In this document: piece by piece, positions 28,836 to 41,578 of the stretch | How the letters are laid out: each line of letters opens with the position of its first letter | Numbering within the stretch: the stretch's first letter is position 1 | Source: an uncultured Collinsella sp. | Lineage (GTDB): Bacteria; Actinomycetota; Coriobacteriia; Coriobacteriales; Coriobacteriaceae | NCBI GenBank assembly: GCA_900541695.1 | Contig: UQKL01000017.1 | Span: 1 to 59,918, forward strand | DNA: 59,918 nucleotides | Direction: 5' to 3' | Notes under the pieces: model-generated | What the model saw: only the letters and a program-made list of their open reading frames with translations | Databases searched by the model: none | Told to the model about the DNA's origin: nothing | Translations under genes and position numbers: made by a program

Positions 28836-29309
28836 TTACCAACGATAGTGAGAGAACGCGCGGTTGGCCTCGGCCATCTTGAAGACGTCCTCACGCTTCT
28901 TGACGGAAGCGCCCAGGCCGTTGGAAGCGTCGAGGATCTCGTTGGCGAGACGCTCGGCCATGGTCTTCTCCTTGCGAGCGCGGGAGAAGTTGACGATCCA
29001 GCGGATGCCCAGAGCGGTGGAACGACGGGAGTTGACCTCCATCGGGACCTGATAGGTAGCGCCACCGACACGCTTGGGCTTAACCTCGAGCGTGGGCTTG
29101 ACGTTGTCCATAGCCTTCTTGAAGGTAGCGAGAGCGTCGCCACCCTCGGACTTCTCGGCAACGATCTCGAAAGCGGTGTAAACGATGCGCTCAGCGGTGG
29201 CCTTCTTGCCGTCAAGAAGGACCTTGTTGATGAGCTGAGTCACCAGGCGGTTGTTGTAAACGGCGTCAGGCTGAACCTCACGACGATTAGCTGCTGCACG
29301 ACGCGGCAT
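28836..29309 (-). CDS. rpsG: 30S ribosomal protein S7
   Basis: 157 residues ([46 protein letters not shown]-like end). It is the assembly initiator of the 30S head. 74 nt separates it from rpsL. Confidence 0.98.
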   Translation of the reverse strand: MPRRAAANRREVQPDAVYNNRLVTQLINKVLLDGKKATAERIVYTAFEIVAEKSEGGDALATFKKAMDNVKPTLEVKPKRVGGATYQVPMEVNSRRSTALGIRWIVNFSRARKEKTMAERLANEILDASNGLGASVKKREDVFKMAEANRAFSHYRW

Positions 29310-29383
29310 GTGAAATCTCCTTAAGTGTCTACCGTGCGGCGCTCAAGACGGCACACGGCGAAAGTATCAAAACGTTATCTGGC

Positions 29384-29761
29384 TTATTTGGCCTTGGGGC
29401 GCTTAGCGCCGTACTTGGAACGGGCCTGCATACGGTTCTGGACCGGAGCAGCGTCGTAGGCGCCACGGATGACGTGATAACGGACACCAGGGAGGTCACG
29501 GACACGACCGCCGCGGACGAGCACGATGGAGTGCTCCTGCAGGTTGTGGCCCTCACCCGGGATGTAAGCAGTAACTTCGATGCCGTTGACAAGGCGAACA
29601 CGGGCAACCTTACGAAGAGCCGAGTTCGGCTTCTTGGGGCTCGTGGTGAAGACGCGGGTGCACACGCCGCGCTTCTGGGAGTTGTGCTGCAGAGCAGCGT
29701 TCTTGGACTTCTTGGGCACGGAACGACGGCCCTGGCGAACCAGCTGGTTAATAGTAGGCAA
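29384..29761 (-). CDS. rpsL: 30S ribosomal protein S12
   Basis: 125 residues. [12 protein letters not shown], then [18 protein letters not shown] with Lys43 intact, and [13 protein letters not shown]. In the last motif position 88 (counting Met as 1) is Arg (codon CGT at 29498-29500) where most bacteria have Lys. It controls decoding accuracy. First gene of the str operon, under the promoter at 29855-29883. Confidence 0.98.
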   Translation of the reverse strand: MPTINQLVRQGRRSVPKKSKNAALQHNSQKRGVCTRVFTTSPKKPNSALRKVARVRLVNGIEVTAYIPGEGHNLQEHSIVLVRGGRVRDLPGVRYHVIRGAYDAAPVQNRMQARSKYGAKRPKAK

Positions 29762-29854
29762 AGCGTACTCCTTCTCGAATGATTCCAGCTTTCTGTAAAG
29801 TGCAACGGCTTGAATCGAGGGGTCAGCATCCCCCTACGAAACACGCAGTTCGAT

Positions 29855-29883
29855 AGGATACGTGGCGTTAGCTGTGCCGTCAA
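29855..29883 (-). promoter_or_regulatory. Sigma-70 type promoter for rpsL-rpsG-fusA-rpsJ
   Basis: On the minus strand: -35 TTGACG (29878-29883), 17-nt spacer, -10 TATCCT (29855-29860). Transcription would start about 85-90 nt upstream of the rpsL ATG. Confidence 0.7.
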
Positions 29884-29968
29884 CAGACCACGCCGCCGGG
29901 CGTATCCCAAAATGAGCACATTTCCGCAAAGCCTACACAAAAGGAATCTCCTCCTGTGCGCGGGGGGC

Positions 29969-30107
29969 GGATTCCCGGGCCGGGCGGCACAGGGGTTAGG
30001 TTTGCTGCTCTACAGTCCTGGCTCGCACGGAGGCCACATTAAGTGGCCTCCGGCTCATGCGGAACTCGCGACAAACTTAACCCCTGTGCCGCCCGGCCCG
30101 GGAATCC
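29969..30107. other. Long hairpin element B upstream of rpsL
   Basis: A 36-bp inverted repeat (29969-30004 with 30072-30107) has 35 Watson-Crick pairs and one G-U. The core is nearly that of element A: GTTTGCTGCTCTACAGTCCTG on the left and TGCGGAACTCGCGAC on the right. The inner hairpin is CGGAGGCCAC-ATTAA-GTGGCCTCCG. The outer stem sequence is unrelated to that of A or C. It lies about 85 nt upstream of the rpsL -35 box. Confidence 0.8.
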
Positions 30108-30233
30108 GACGTGCTCGTTGGGGCAACGTTCCCTGCCAAAAAGGGACAGGTTTATTTTGGTCGGTTTTATCTGGGGAAATGCTGCGCTCCAGCGGTGATC
30201 TGCTCTCATCTCTCGCATGGAAATCGGCGGCGT

Positions 30234-30364
30234 TTTCGGAAGTATGCGGCAAATTATGAACTTGCCGAGCACACAGGGGTTTTGCGATAACAAATCCGCA
30301 GGTAGAGCGCTTGAGCATATGCGGTGTGGTCGACCTATCAAGATTTTGCCGCATACTTCCGAAA
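30234..30364. mobile_element. MITE-like element, 131 bp with 20-bp terminal inverted repeats
   Basis: Perfect 20-bp terminal inverted repeats (30234-30253 with 30345-30364, TTTCGGAAGTATGCGGCAAA) flank 91 bp without a gene. No clear target-site duplication. The size and arms fit a miniature transposable element, but no transposase is in the window. The rest of 30108-30471 contains no gene that I can support. Confidence 0.5.
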
Positions 30365-30378
30365 TCGCACCTCAAAAT

Positions 30379-30408
30379 GATCCGTTTTCCTCCGTCCCCA
30401 AGGGATCG
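30379..30408. repeat. Single 31-nt GATCC unit
   Basis: TGATCCGTTTTCCTCCGTCC and the following bases match the unit at 6547-6577 almost exactly, but with no inverted partner nearby. It lies 14 nt past the MITE-like element. Confidence 0.65.
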
Positions 30409-30471
30409 ACGGAACGCAACAGGTTGAGCAAACGCAAGCGAGCGGCCCCCAGAGCGTACAAGGTGGCATGA

Positions 30472-30512
30472 AAAAGGCAGGGCATTGACCTTTTGGTCAT
30501 GCCCTGCCTTTT
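30472..30512 (-). terminator. rpoC terminator nested in an outer stem
   Basis: A 13-bp stem (30472-30484 with 30500-30512), extended by an inner TGACC/GGTCA, is followed on the minus strand by TTTTTC. It is enclosed by a second stem, GCGGCCCCCAG (30442-30452) with CTGGGGGCCGC (30531-30541), plus TACAA/TTGTA. A further hairpin, CCGCCGTTC/GAACGGCGG, lies at about 30559-30582, just past the rpoC stop. Confidence 0.8.
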
Positions 30513-30585
30513 GAATGACAGATTGTAGCCCTGGGGGCCGCGCAGCGACGGAGATCTCCGCCGTTCGTTAGAACGGCGGAACTAG

Positions 30586-35061
<4,476 letters not shown>

Positions 35062-35067
35062 AGTCAA

Positions 35068-38000
35068 CTACTCCTTATCAGTGGTCGTGGCGGCGACAGC
35101 CTCGGGTGCCTCGGCGGTCTCGGCATCCTGGGCCTCGACGTCGGCGTCAACGCCGGCGAGCGCAGCCAGGTCGTCGAGAGCAGAGGTCTCCTCGGCGGTC
35201 ACAGGGGCGGAGGCGTCCTCGTCGGCATCGTGCATGGGCTCGATGTCCAGCGCGAGGGAACGGATCTCCTTGACGAGAACCTTGAAGGACTCGGGGATAC
35301 CCGGAACCGGAACGTTCTCGCCCTTGACGATGGACTCGTAGGTCTTGACGCGGCCCACGGTATCGTCGGACTTGACGGTCAGAATCTCCTGCAGGACGTT
35401 GGAAGCACCGTATGCGTACAGTGCCCAAACTTCCATCTCGCCGAAGCGCTGGCCGCCAAACTGAGCCTTGCCGCCCAGCGGTTGCTGGGTAACCAGGCTG
35501 TAAGGGCCGGTCGAACGGGCGTGGATCTTGTCGTCAACCATGTGGCCGAGCTTGAGGATGTAGGACGTACCCACGGTAATGGGCTCGCGGAACTCCTCGC
35601 CGGTGCGGCCGTCGAACAGGCGGGTCTTGCCGCGCTCGTCAAGCTGGGTGACAAACTCGGGGCGCATGTGATCGCCGAAGGCAGCGGTGGCCTTGTTGAG
35701 CATGTTCTTGTTGGCGCGACGGATGACCTCGGCGATCTCGTCCTCCTTGGCGCCGTCGAAGACGGGCGTCGAGACGAAGAACGGACCGGGGACATACTTG
35801 TCGGAGTCGGCATCCTCGGTATCCCAACCGCAGGCAGCAGCCCAGCCAAGGTGGCACTCGAGCAGCTGGCCAACGTTCATACGCGAAGGAACGCCCAGCG
35901 GGTTGAGGATAACGTCGATCGGGGTACCGTCAGCCATGTAGGGCATGTCCTCGACCGGCAGAACGTTACAGATAACGCCCTTGTTGCCGTGGCGACCGGC
36001 GATCTTATCGCCCTGCTGGATCTTACGACGCTGGGCGACGTAGACGCGCACCTGCTCGTTGACGCCGGGGGCCAGGTCGTCGCCGTTCTCGCGGCTAAAG
36101 CGGACGACGTCGATGACGCGGCCATAAGCGCCGTGAGGCATCTTAAGGGAGGTGTCGCGAACATCGTGAGCCTTGGCACCGAAGATGGCGCGCAGCAGGC
36201 GCTCCTCGGCGGTCAGAGCGCTCTCGCCCTTAGGCGTGACCTTGCCGACCAGGATGTCGCCAGGACCGACCTCGGCGCCGATGCGGATGATGCCGTCCTC
36301 GTCGAGGTTGGCAAGCATGTCCTCGGAGAGGTTCGGGATCTCGCGAGTGATCTCCTCGGGGCCGAGCTTGGTGTCGCGGGCGTCGATCTCGTGACGGGTG
36401 ATATTGATGGTCGTCAGCAGGTCCTCGGCCACCAGGCGCTCGGACACGACGATACCGTCCTCGTAGTTGAAGCCTTCCCACGGCATGTATGCCACGGTGA
36501 GGTTCTGGCCCAGTGCGAGCTCGCCATGATCGGTCGAAGGACCGTCGGCCAGAGGCTCGCCCTGCTCAACGGTGTCACCGACGCGCACGAGCGGACGGTG
36601 GTTAATGCAGGTGGACTGGTTGGAGCGCTGGTACTTGGCCAGGTGATACTCGTCCATGCCGCCGGCGTGCTTGACGATAATCTTGGAGGCGTCGGCATAG
36701 ATGACTTCGCCGGCGTTCTTGGCCAGGGTAACCTCGCCAGAGTCCAGGGCGGCGCGACGCTCCATGCCGGTACCGACATAGGGAGCGGCGGGGTGAACCA
36801 GCGGCACGGCCTGACGCTGCATGTTGGCGCCCATGAGCGTACGCTTGGCGTCGTCGTGCTCGAGGAACGGAATCAGCGTGGCTGCGACGGAGAGCATCTG
36901 ACGCGGCGAGACGTCCATGTAGTCGACGTCCTCGACAGGCACGTCGGCGGGAGCGCCGAAGGAGCCGTCGAAGTCGCGGGTACGGGCGATCACGGTATGC
37001 GGACGGACGATCTTGCCCTCGGCATCGGTCGTGATGAACTCGTTGGTCTTGGGATCGAGCGGCGTGTTGGCCGGCGCGATGACGTGCTTCTCTTCCTCGT
37101 CAGCGGTCATCCAGTCGATCTGATCGGTGGCAACGCCGTTCTCGACACGACGGAACGGGGCCTCGATGAAGCCATACTCGTTGACGCGGGCGTAGAGGGC
37201 GAGCGAGCCGATCAGGCCGATGTTGGGGCCTTCGGGGGTCTCGATCGGGCACATGCGGCTGTAGTGCGAGTTGTGAACGTCGCGGACGGCCGTCGGCACG
37301 TTGGTGCGGCGGCTGGAGCCCGACTTGTGGCCGGCAAGGCCGCCAGGGCCGAGTGCGGACAGACGGCGCTTGTGAGTCAGACCGGTCAGGGGGTTCGCCT
37401 GGTCCATGAACTGCGAGAGCTGCGAGGAACCAAAGAACTCCTTGATAGAGGCCACGATCGGACGGATGTTGATGAGCGACTGCGGGGTGATCTCGTCGAT
37501 GTCCTGGGAGCTCATGCGCTCACGGACGACGCGCTCCATACGGCTCATGCCGATACGGAACTGGTTGGCGACGAGCTCGCCGACGGTGCGAATGCGGCGG
37601 TTGCCAAAGTGGTCGATGTCGTCGACCTTGAAGCCCTGCTCGCCAGCAGCGAGGGACAGCAGGTAGCGCAGCGTAGCGACGATATCCTCGTCGGTGAGCA
37701 CCGTGACCTCTTCCTCGGTGGTGAGGTTGAGCTTCTTGTTGACCTTGTAGCGACCGACGCGGGCCAGATCGTAGCGCTGCGGGTTGAAGAGCAGGCCCTC
37801 GAGCAGGCTGCGGGAAGCATCCACGGTGGGAGGCTCGCCCGGGCGCAGGCGACGGTAGATCTCGATAAGAGCATCCTCGCGGGTAAGGGCGGTATCGCGC
37901 TCGAGGGTGCGCTTGATCACATCGGAGTTGCCGAGCAGCTCGATGATATCGTCGTTGGTGACGGCGATGCCAAGGGCGCGCAGGAACATCGTGGCGCTCT

Positions 38001-38559
38001 GCTTGCGCTTACGGTCGATGGAGACCATGAGCTGGTCGCGCTTGTCGACCTCAAACTCGAGCCAGGCACCGCGGGACGGGATGATCTGAGCCTTGTAGAT
38101 CTGCTTGCCCGAATCCATCTCGGAGCTGTAGTACACGCCCGGGGAACGGACGAGCTGGGAGACGACGATACGCTCGGTACCGTTGATGATAAAGGTGCCC
38201 TGATCGGTCATCATGGGGAAGTCGCCCATAAAGACGAGCTGCTCCTTGATCTCACCGGTCTCCTTGTTAGTGAGACGGACGTCGGTCAGAAGCGGAGCCT
38301 GATAGGTCATGTCCTTCTCGCGGCACTCCTCGACGGTGTGCGCGGGATCGCCAAACTGATGCTCGCCGAAGGTAACCTCGAGAACATGGTTCTGGCTCTG
38401 GATGGGGCTGGATTCCTTGAACGCCTCACGAAGGCCCTCGTCCTTAAAACGCTCAAAGGATTCCCTTTGAACAGAGATAAGGTTGGGGAGCTCCATGGCC
38501 TCCGGGATTTTCCCGAAGCTGACGCGCTTGCGCTCAGTGGCAGTGTATGCGTAGGTCAC
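35068..38559 (-). CDS. rpoB: DNA-directed RNA polymerase subunit beta
   Basis: 1163 residues from a GTG (38559) with GGAGG 9 nt upstream. The rifampicin-pocket segment ([16 protein letters not shown], residues ~378-393, then [14 protein letters not shown]) has the wild-type Asp, His and Ser positions. Immediately after, residues 409-424 ([16 protein letters not shown]) replace the usual eight-residue TRERAGFE, a net gain of eight residues in fork loop 2. RDVH and [14 protein letters not shown] resume normally. The C-terminus adds an acidic tail of ~55 residues. Co-transcribed with rpoC; separated from rplL by galU. Confidence 0.98.
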   Translation of the reverse strand: MTYAYTATERKRVSFGKIPEAMELPNLISVQRESFERFKDEGLREAFKESSPIQSQNHVLEVTFGEHQFGDPAHTVEECREKDMTYQAPLLTDVRLTNKETGEIKEQLVFMGDFPMMTDQGTFIINGTERIVVSQLVRSPGVYYSSEMDSGKQIYKAQIIPSRGAWLEFEVDKRDQLMVSIDRKRKQSATMFLRALGIAVTNDDIIELLGNSDVIKRTLERDTALTREDALIEIYRRLRPGEPPTVDASRSLLEGLLFNPQRYDLARVGRYKVNKKLNLTTEEEVTVLTDEDIVATLRYLLSLAAGEQGFKVDDIDHFGNRRIRTVGELVANQFRIGMSRMERVVRERMSSQDIDEITPQSLINIRPIVASIKEFFGSSQLSQFMDQANPLTGLTHKRRLSALGPGGLAGHKSGSSRRTNVPTAVRDVHNSHYSRMCPIETPEGPNIGLIGSLALYARVNEYGFIEAPFRRVENGVATDQIDWMTADEEEKHVIAPANTPLDPKTNEFITTDAEGKIVRPHTVIARTRDFDGSFGAPADVPVEDVDYMDVSPRQMLSVAATLIPFLEHDDAKRTLMGANMQRQAVPLVHPAAPYVGTGMERRAALDSGEVTLAKNAGEVIYADASKIIVKHAGGMDEYHLAKYQRSNQSTCINHRPLVRVGDTVEQGEPLADGPSTDHGELALGQNLTVAYMPWEGFNYEDGIVVSERLVAEDLLTTINITRHEIDARDTKLGPEEITREIPNLSEDMLANLDEDGIIRIGAEVGPGDILVGKVTPKGESALTAEERLLRAIFGAKAHDVRDTSLKMPHGAYGRVIDVVRFSRENGDDLAPGVNEQVRVYVAQRRKIQQGDKIAGRHGNKGVICNVLPVEDMPYMADGTPIDVILNPLGVPSRMNVGQLLECHLGWAAACGWDTEDADSDKYVPGPFFVSTPVFDGAKEDEIAEVIRRANKNMLNKATAAFGDHMRPEFVTQLDERGKTRLFDGRTGEEFREPITVGTSYILKLGHMVDDKIHARSTGPYSLVTQQPLGGKAQFGGQRFGEMEVWALYAYGASNVLQEILTVKSDDTVGRVKTYESIVKGENVPVPGIPESFKVLVKEIRSLALDIEPMHDADEDASAPVTAEETSALDDLAALAGVDADVEAQDAETAEAPEAVAATTTDKE

Positions 38560-38632
38560 CAGGTTTTTCCTCCTTCACGGAAATGCTCGGTGGATTGGCG
38601 AGGCATAGCTTCGCCAGTTATCGCAACCTAAT

Positions 38633-38660
38633 AGTTTATCAGGTACCGACCGTTGAGCAA
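38633..38660 (-). promoter_or_regulatory. Candidate promoter for rpoB-rpoC
   Basis: On the minus strand: TTGCTC (38655-38660), 16-nt spacer, TAAACT (38633-38638), 74 nt upstream of the rpoB start. Both boxes are weak matches. The gene needs a local promoter because galU and its terminator lie upstream. Confidence 0.35.
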
Positions 38661-38793
38661 GAAAAGCCTTGACGTGATTGAGTTTTTGGAGTAGCAAAGT
38701 TTTTCGACAGAAAACATGCAGGTAGATGGATGTGCATCGAACACCTGTTCATATATTTTCTGTGAACAGAGGGTTAGCAATCGCAGCTCTTAT

Positions 38794-38826
38794 AAAAAAA
38801 CGGGCGCGAACCGAAGTCCGCACCCG
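38794..38826 (-). terminator. galU terminator
   Basis: An 8-bp stem (38801-38808 with 38819-38826, one G-U on the minus strand) is followed by T7 (38794-38800). It lies 22 nt past the galU stop. Confidence 0.85.
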
Positions 38827-38847
38827 TAAATGTCGATGCCCGAAGGC

Positions 38848-39756
38848 TTACTTACGCATCAAACCGCCGCGCTCGTCGATGGCATCCCAGAAGGCGCCGG
38901 CAAAGCGAGGATCGCTTGCAGCCATGAGGGCGTTGGTGGCCATCCAGCCAGACGGGGTACCGGTATCGTAGCCCGACAGCGGGTCGATGACGACGGCGTA
39001 CATGGCCTCGCGGTCGAGCGAGCGGGCCATGGCGTCGGTCAGCTGGATCTCGCCGCCCTTACCGGCCTGCTGATCGGCCAGCAGGTCCATGACCAACGGG
39101 CTCAGCAGGTAGCGACCGACGATGTACAGGTTGGACGGAGCCGCCTCGGGAGCGGGCTTCTCGACCAGGCCGCCGATGCGCCAAACGGCACCGGGCTCGT
39201 CGTCGGCGGCATTCTCGAAGCCCTCGAGAGCGCCCACGCGATCGCCGGCGATAACGCCATAGCGGCTGACTTCCTCGGGCGAGCAAGCAGCGACGGCGAT
39301 AACCGAAGCGCCACCGTGCTCCTTGGAAACGGCGAGCATCTTGTCGCAGATATCGCGGTTAGGCACAACGTAGTCGCCCAGAAGAACCAGGAAGTTCTCC
39401 CCTGCCACGGCGTCGGCAGCAGAGCGAATAGCATGGCCGAGGCCCTTGGGCTCGTACTGATAACGGAAGTCGACCGGCATACCGCCAGCGTGGGCGACGG
39501 CATCGGCATAGGCGTTCTTGCCGCGCTCGCGCAGCAGGTTCTCGAGCGAGCGATCAGGCTGGAAGTAGCTCAGCAACTCGGGCTTGCCAGGAGAGGTGAC
39601 GATAATAGCATCGTCGACCTCATCGGGGTCGAGCGCCTCCTCAACGACGTACTGGATGACCGGTTTGTCGAGCACCGGCAGCATCTCTTTGGGCGTGCAC
39701 TTGGTGCCAGGCAGAAAACGCGTGCCAAGACCGGCGGCGGGGATGATTGCCTTCAT
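38848..39756 (-). CDS. galU: UTP--glucose-1-phosphate uridylyltransferase
   Basis: 302 residues (MKAIIPAAGLGTRFLPGTKCTPKEMLPVLDKP). This is the nucleotidyltransferase signature GxGTRxLPxTK. IQYVVEEALDPDE and VEKPAPEAAPSNLYIVGRYLL are typical of GalU. It makes UDP-glucose for cell envelope polysaccharide and galactose use. The ATG at 39756 matches the family N-terminus; a TTG three codons earlier is an alternative. Unusually inserted between rplL and rpoB, with terminators on both sides. Confidence 0.95.
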   Translation of the reverse strand: MKAIIPAAGLGTRFLPGTKCTPKEMLPVLDKPVIQYVVEEALDPDEVDDAIIVTSPGKPELLSYFQPDRSLENLLRERGKNAYADAVAHAGGMPVDFRYQYEPKGLGHAIRSAADAVAGENFLVLLGDYVVPNRDICDKMLAVSKEHGGASVIAVAACSPEEVSRYGVIAGDRVGALEGFENAADDEPGAVWRIGGLVEKPAPEAAPSNLYIVGRYLLSPLVMDLLADQQAGKGGEIQLTDAMARSLDREAMYAVVIDPLSGYDTGTPSGWMATNALMAASDPRFAGAFWDAIDERGGLMRK

Positions 39757-40007
39757 GTTATTCAAGGATCCTTTCGCAGGCGCAGGATGCGCCCTGTGCG
39801 TGCGGCACGGCGGCCGCAGACCAAATTGCGATACCGAAGTATCTTACCGCCGGAGACATACGTCGCCGTAAGGCAAACGCAATTCTTCAGCAGGTCAACG
39901 CAAATTATTGCTCGAATGATGCAATTTTACGCCCCAGCGGTAACGGGATTGGCACGGCGAAGACAGCGGTGTTCTGCGTGCCGAGCAATGGGAATGAGGG
40001 GCCAAAA
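39757..40007. other. Intergenic region upstream of galU
   Basis: About 250 nt between galU and the rplL terminator. I see no gene and no convincing -35/-10 pair. The only structure noticed is the small inverted repeat GATACCGAAGTATC near 39830. Confidence 0.4.
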
Positions 40008-40042
40008 CAAAAAAGACGGGGCTCGCAATGCGAACCCCGTCT
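40008..40042 (-). terminator. Terminator of rplJ-rplL
   Basis: A stem of AGACGGGG plus TCGC (40014-40042, one mismatch) is followed on the minus strand by TTTTTTGTTTT. It separates rplJL from galU and rpoBC. Confidence 0.85.
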
Positions 40043-40069
40043 GCAAAGAAATCTGGCGAGAAAGCCTGA

Positions 40070-40447
40070 TTACTTGAGGGTGACAGCAGCGCCAGCAGCC
40101 TCGAGCTTCTCCTTGGCAGCCTCGGCGTCCTCCTTCTTGGCACCCTCGAGAACAGCCTTGGGAGCGCCCTCGACGACCTCCTTGGCCTCCTTCAGGCCAA
40201 GGTTGGTGAGCTCACGGACGGCCTTGATGACCTGGATCTTGTTGTCGCCGAAGCCCTCGAGCACGACGTCAAACTCGGTCTTCTCCTCGGCCTCAGCAGC
40301 GCCAGCAGCGGGAGCGGCGACAACGGCGGCAGGAGCAGCGGCGGAAACGCCGAAGGTGTCCTCGATAGCCTTAACGAGCTCGGAAGCCTCGAGAAGGGTC
40401 ATTTCCTTAAGAGCATCGATGATCTCATCGGTGGTAAGCTTAGCCAT
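40070..40447 (-). CDS. rplL: 50S ribosomal protein L7/L12
   Basis: 125 residues from the ATG at 40447 ([20 protein letters not shown]), 7 nt after AAAGGA. An N-terminal dimerisation domain, an Ala-rich hinge (residues ~37-53) and the C-terminal factor-binding domain ([27 protein letters not shown], quoted only as [17 protein letters not shown]) are present. It recruits elongation factors. Confidence 0.98.
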   Translation of the reverse strand: MAKLTTDEIIDALKEMTLLEASELVKAIEDTFGVSAAAPAAVVAAPAAGAAEAEEKTEFDVVLEGFGDNKIQVIKAVRELTNLGLKEAKEVVEGAPKAVLEGAKKEDAEAAKEKLEAAGAAVTLK

Positions 40448-40549
40448 TTCTAAGTCCTTTCGGTTTCCGTGCAGATGCACGGAGATCAGTTAAAACACGA
40501 CGCGAATGCGTCAGGGGTGCGGCGTTGCCGCCGCGGGTGAAAACAGCGA

Positions 40550-41071
40550 CTAGGCTGCCTTCTGCTCGGAGACCTGCTGGATCGAACGAGCGAGACCAGA
40601 GGAAACGCCGTTGACGCAGACAGCGATGTCGCGAGCGAAACCGGAGATGAGACCGGCGATCTGGCCGAGAAGCTGGTCCTTGGTGGGCAGCTCGGCGATA
40701 GCCTTAACATCATCAGCGGAAACGGCCTTGCCGTCGGAGATACCGCCCTTGATCTCAAGGACGCCCTTGGACTTAGCGGAGAAGTCCTTAAGGGTCTTAG
40801 CGGCCTCGACCGGCTCGGTCTCGTAGAACACATAAGCGACGGGGCCGGCGAGGATCTCGTCGAGCTCGGGCTGCTCCTGGTTCTTGAGAGCGATCTTGAC
40901 CAGGTTGTTCTTGTAGACCTTCATCTCGGCGCCGCACTCGCGAAGCTGATGACGCAGCTCCTGAGCCTGCTTAACCGTCAGACCGTTGTAGTTGACGACG
41001 AACAGACCGGCGTTCTCGGCGATACGGGACTCGATCTCTGCAACCTTGTCGATTTTGTACTGCTGGGGCAT
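40550..41071 (-). CDS. rplJ: 50S ribosomal protein L10
   Basis: 173 residues (KIDKVAEIESRIAENAGLFVVNYNGLTVKQAQELRHQLRE, start quoted as KIDKVAEIESRIAENAG). Stalk base protein; binds L7/L12 dimers through its C-terminal helix. In many bacteria L10 represses its own leader. Here a leader of about 210 nt with an attenuator hairpin precedes it. rplK and rplA, often upstream, are absent from this locus. Confidence 0.97.
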   Translation of the reverse strand: MPQQYKIDKVAEIESRIAENAGLFVVNYNGLTVKQAQELRHQLRECGAEMKVYKNNLVKIALKNQEQPELDEILAGPVAYVFYETEPVEAAKTLKDFSAKSKGVLEIKGGISDGKAVSADDVKAIAELPTKDQLLGQIAGLISGFARDIAVCVNGVSSGLARSIQQVSEQKAA

Positions 41072-41135
41072 GAATTACACCTCCTCGAATTCTTTCCGGG
41101 CACGGTCCGCCACAAGGACGTGACGGGGGCATGTC

Positions 41136-41173
41136 CAAAAAGAAAGCCCCCGCGCTGCATGAGCGACGGGGGC
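41136..41173 (-). promoter_or_regulatory. Attenuator hairpin in the rplJ leader
   Basis: A GCCCCCG/CGGGGGC stem (41146-41152 with 41167-41173), with an inner CGCT/AGCG pair, is followed on the minus strand by TTTCTTTTT. It lies 65 nt upstream of the rplJ start and within the predicted transcript. This is the pattern of an L10-leader attenuator, so expression of rplJL is likely set by premature termination. Confidence 0.7.
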
Positions 41174-41287
41174 GAGAAGACATATCTACTCGACCACCTC
41201 GGCTGGCGGGATATCCCATTAAGCTCGCGGGCAATGCCCGTTTGCACCGGCTGTCTCTGGCAGCGGATTCGTGCGTGAACCGAAAGT

Positions 41288-41316
41288 ATTATGGCGGGGA
41301 CCCCGGCGTCGGTCAA
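41288..41316 (-). promoter_or_regulatory. Sigma-70 type promoter for rplJ-rplL
   Basis: On the minus strand: TTGACC (41311-41316), 17-nt spacer, CATAAT (41288-41293). The -35 box lies at the base of the outer stem of element C. Confidence 0.75.
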
Positions 41317-41526
41317 CGGAAAACCGGGCTGCACACAATTCCACCATCCGGCACGCCCCGCCGAAGGCCAGGCGCAAGGTTTTCGCTCGGTCAAGTCCTG
41401 GGCTCGCACGAAGGCCACATTAAGTGGCCTTCGGCTCGTGCGGAATCTACGAAAACCTTGCGCCTGGCCTTCGGCGGCGCGGCCTGCGTCAACTATGGGG
41501 CAGCCCGGTTTTCCGTTGGCCGGCGC
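41306..41526. other. Long hairpin element C upstream of rplJ
   Basis: Two nested stems: outer 22 bp (41311-41332 with 41500-41521, one G-U, extending to 41306/41526) and inner perfect 26 bp (41360-41385 with 41450-41475). The core carries AGTCCTGGGCTCGCACG, the hairpin CGAAGGCCAC-ATTAA-GTGGCCTTCG and a TGCGGAA segment, homologous to elements A and B but more diverged. It starts 53 nt past the aminotransferase stop. Confidence 0.78.
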
Positions 41527-41578
41527 GCCCCACTCATAATGCTTGGGTCGGTGGGCTGATGTGTTGCATCCCTGAGGG

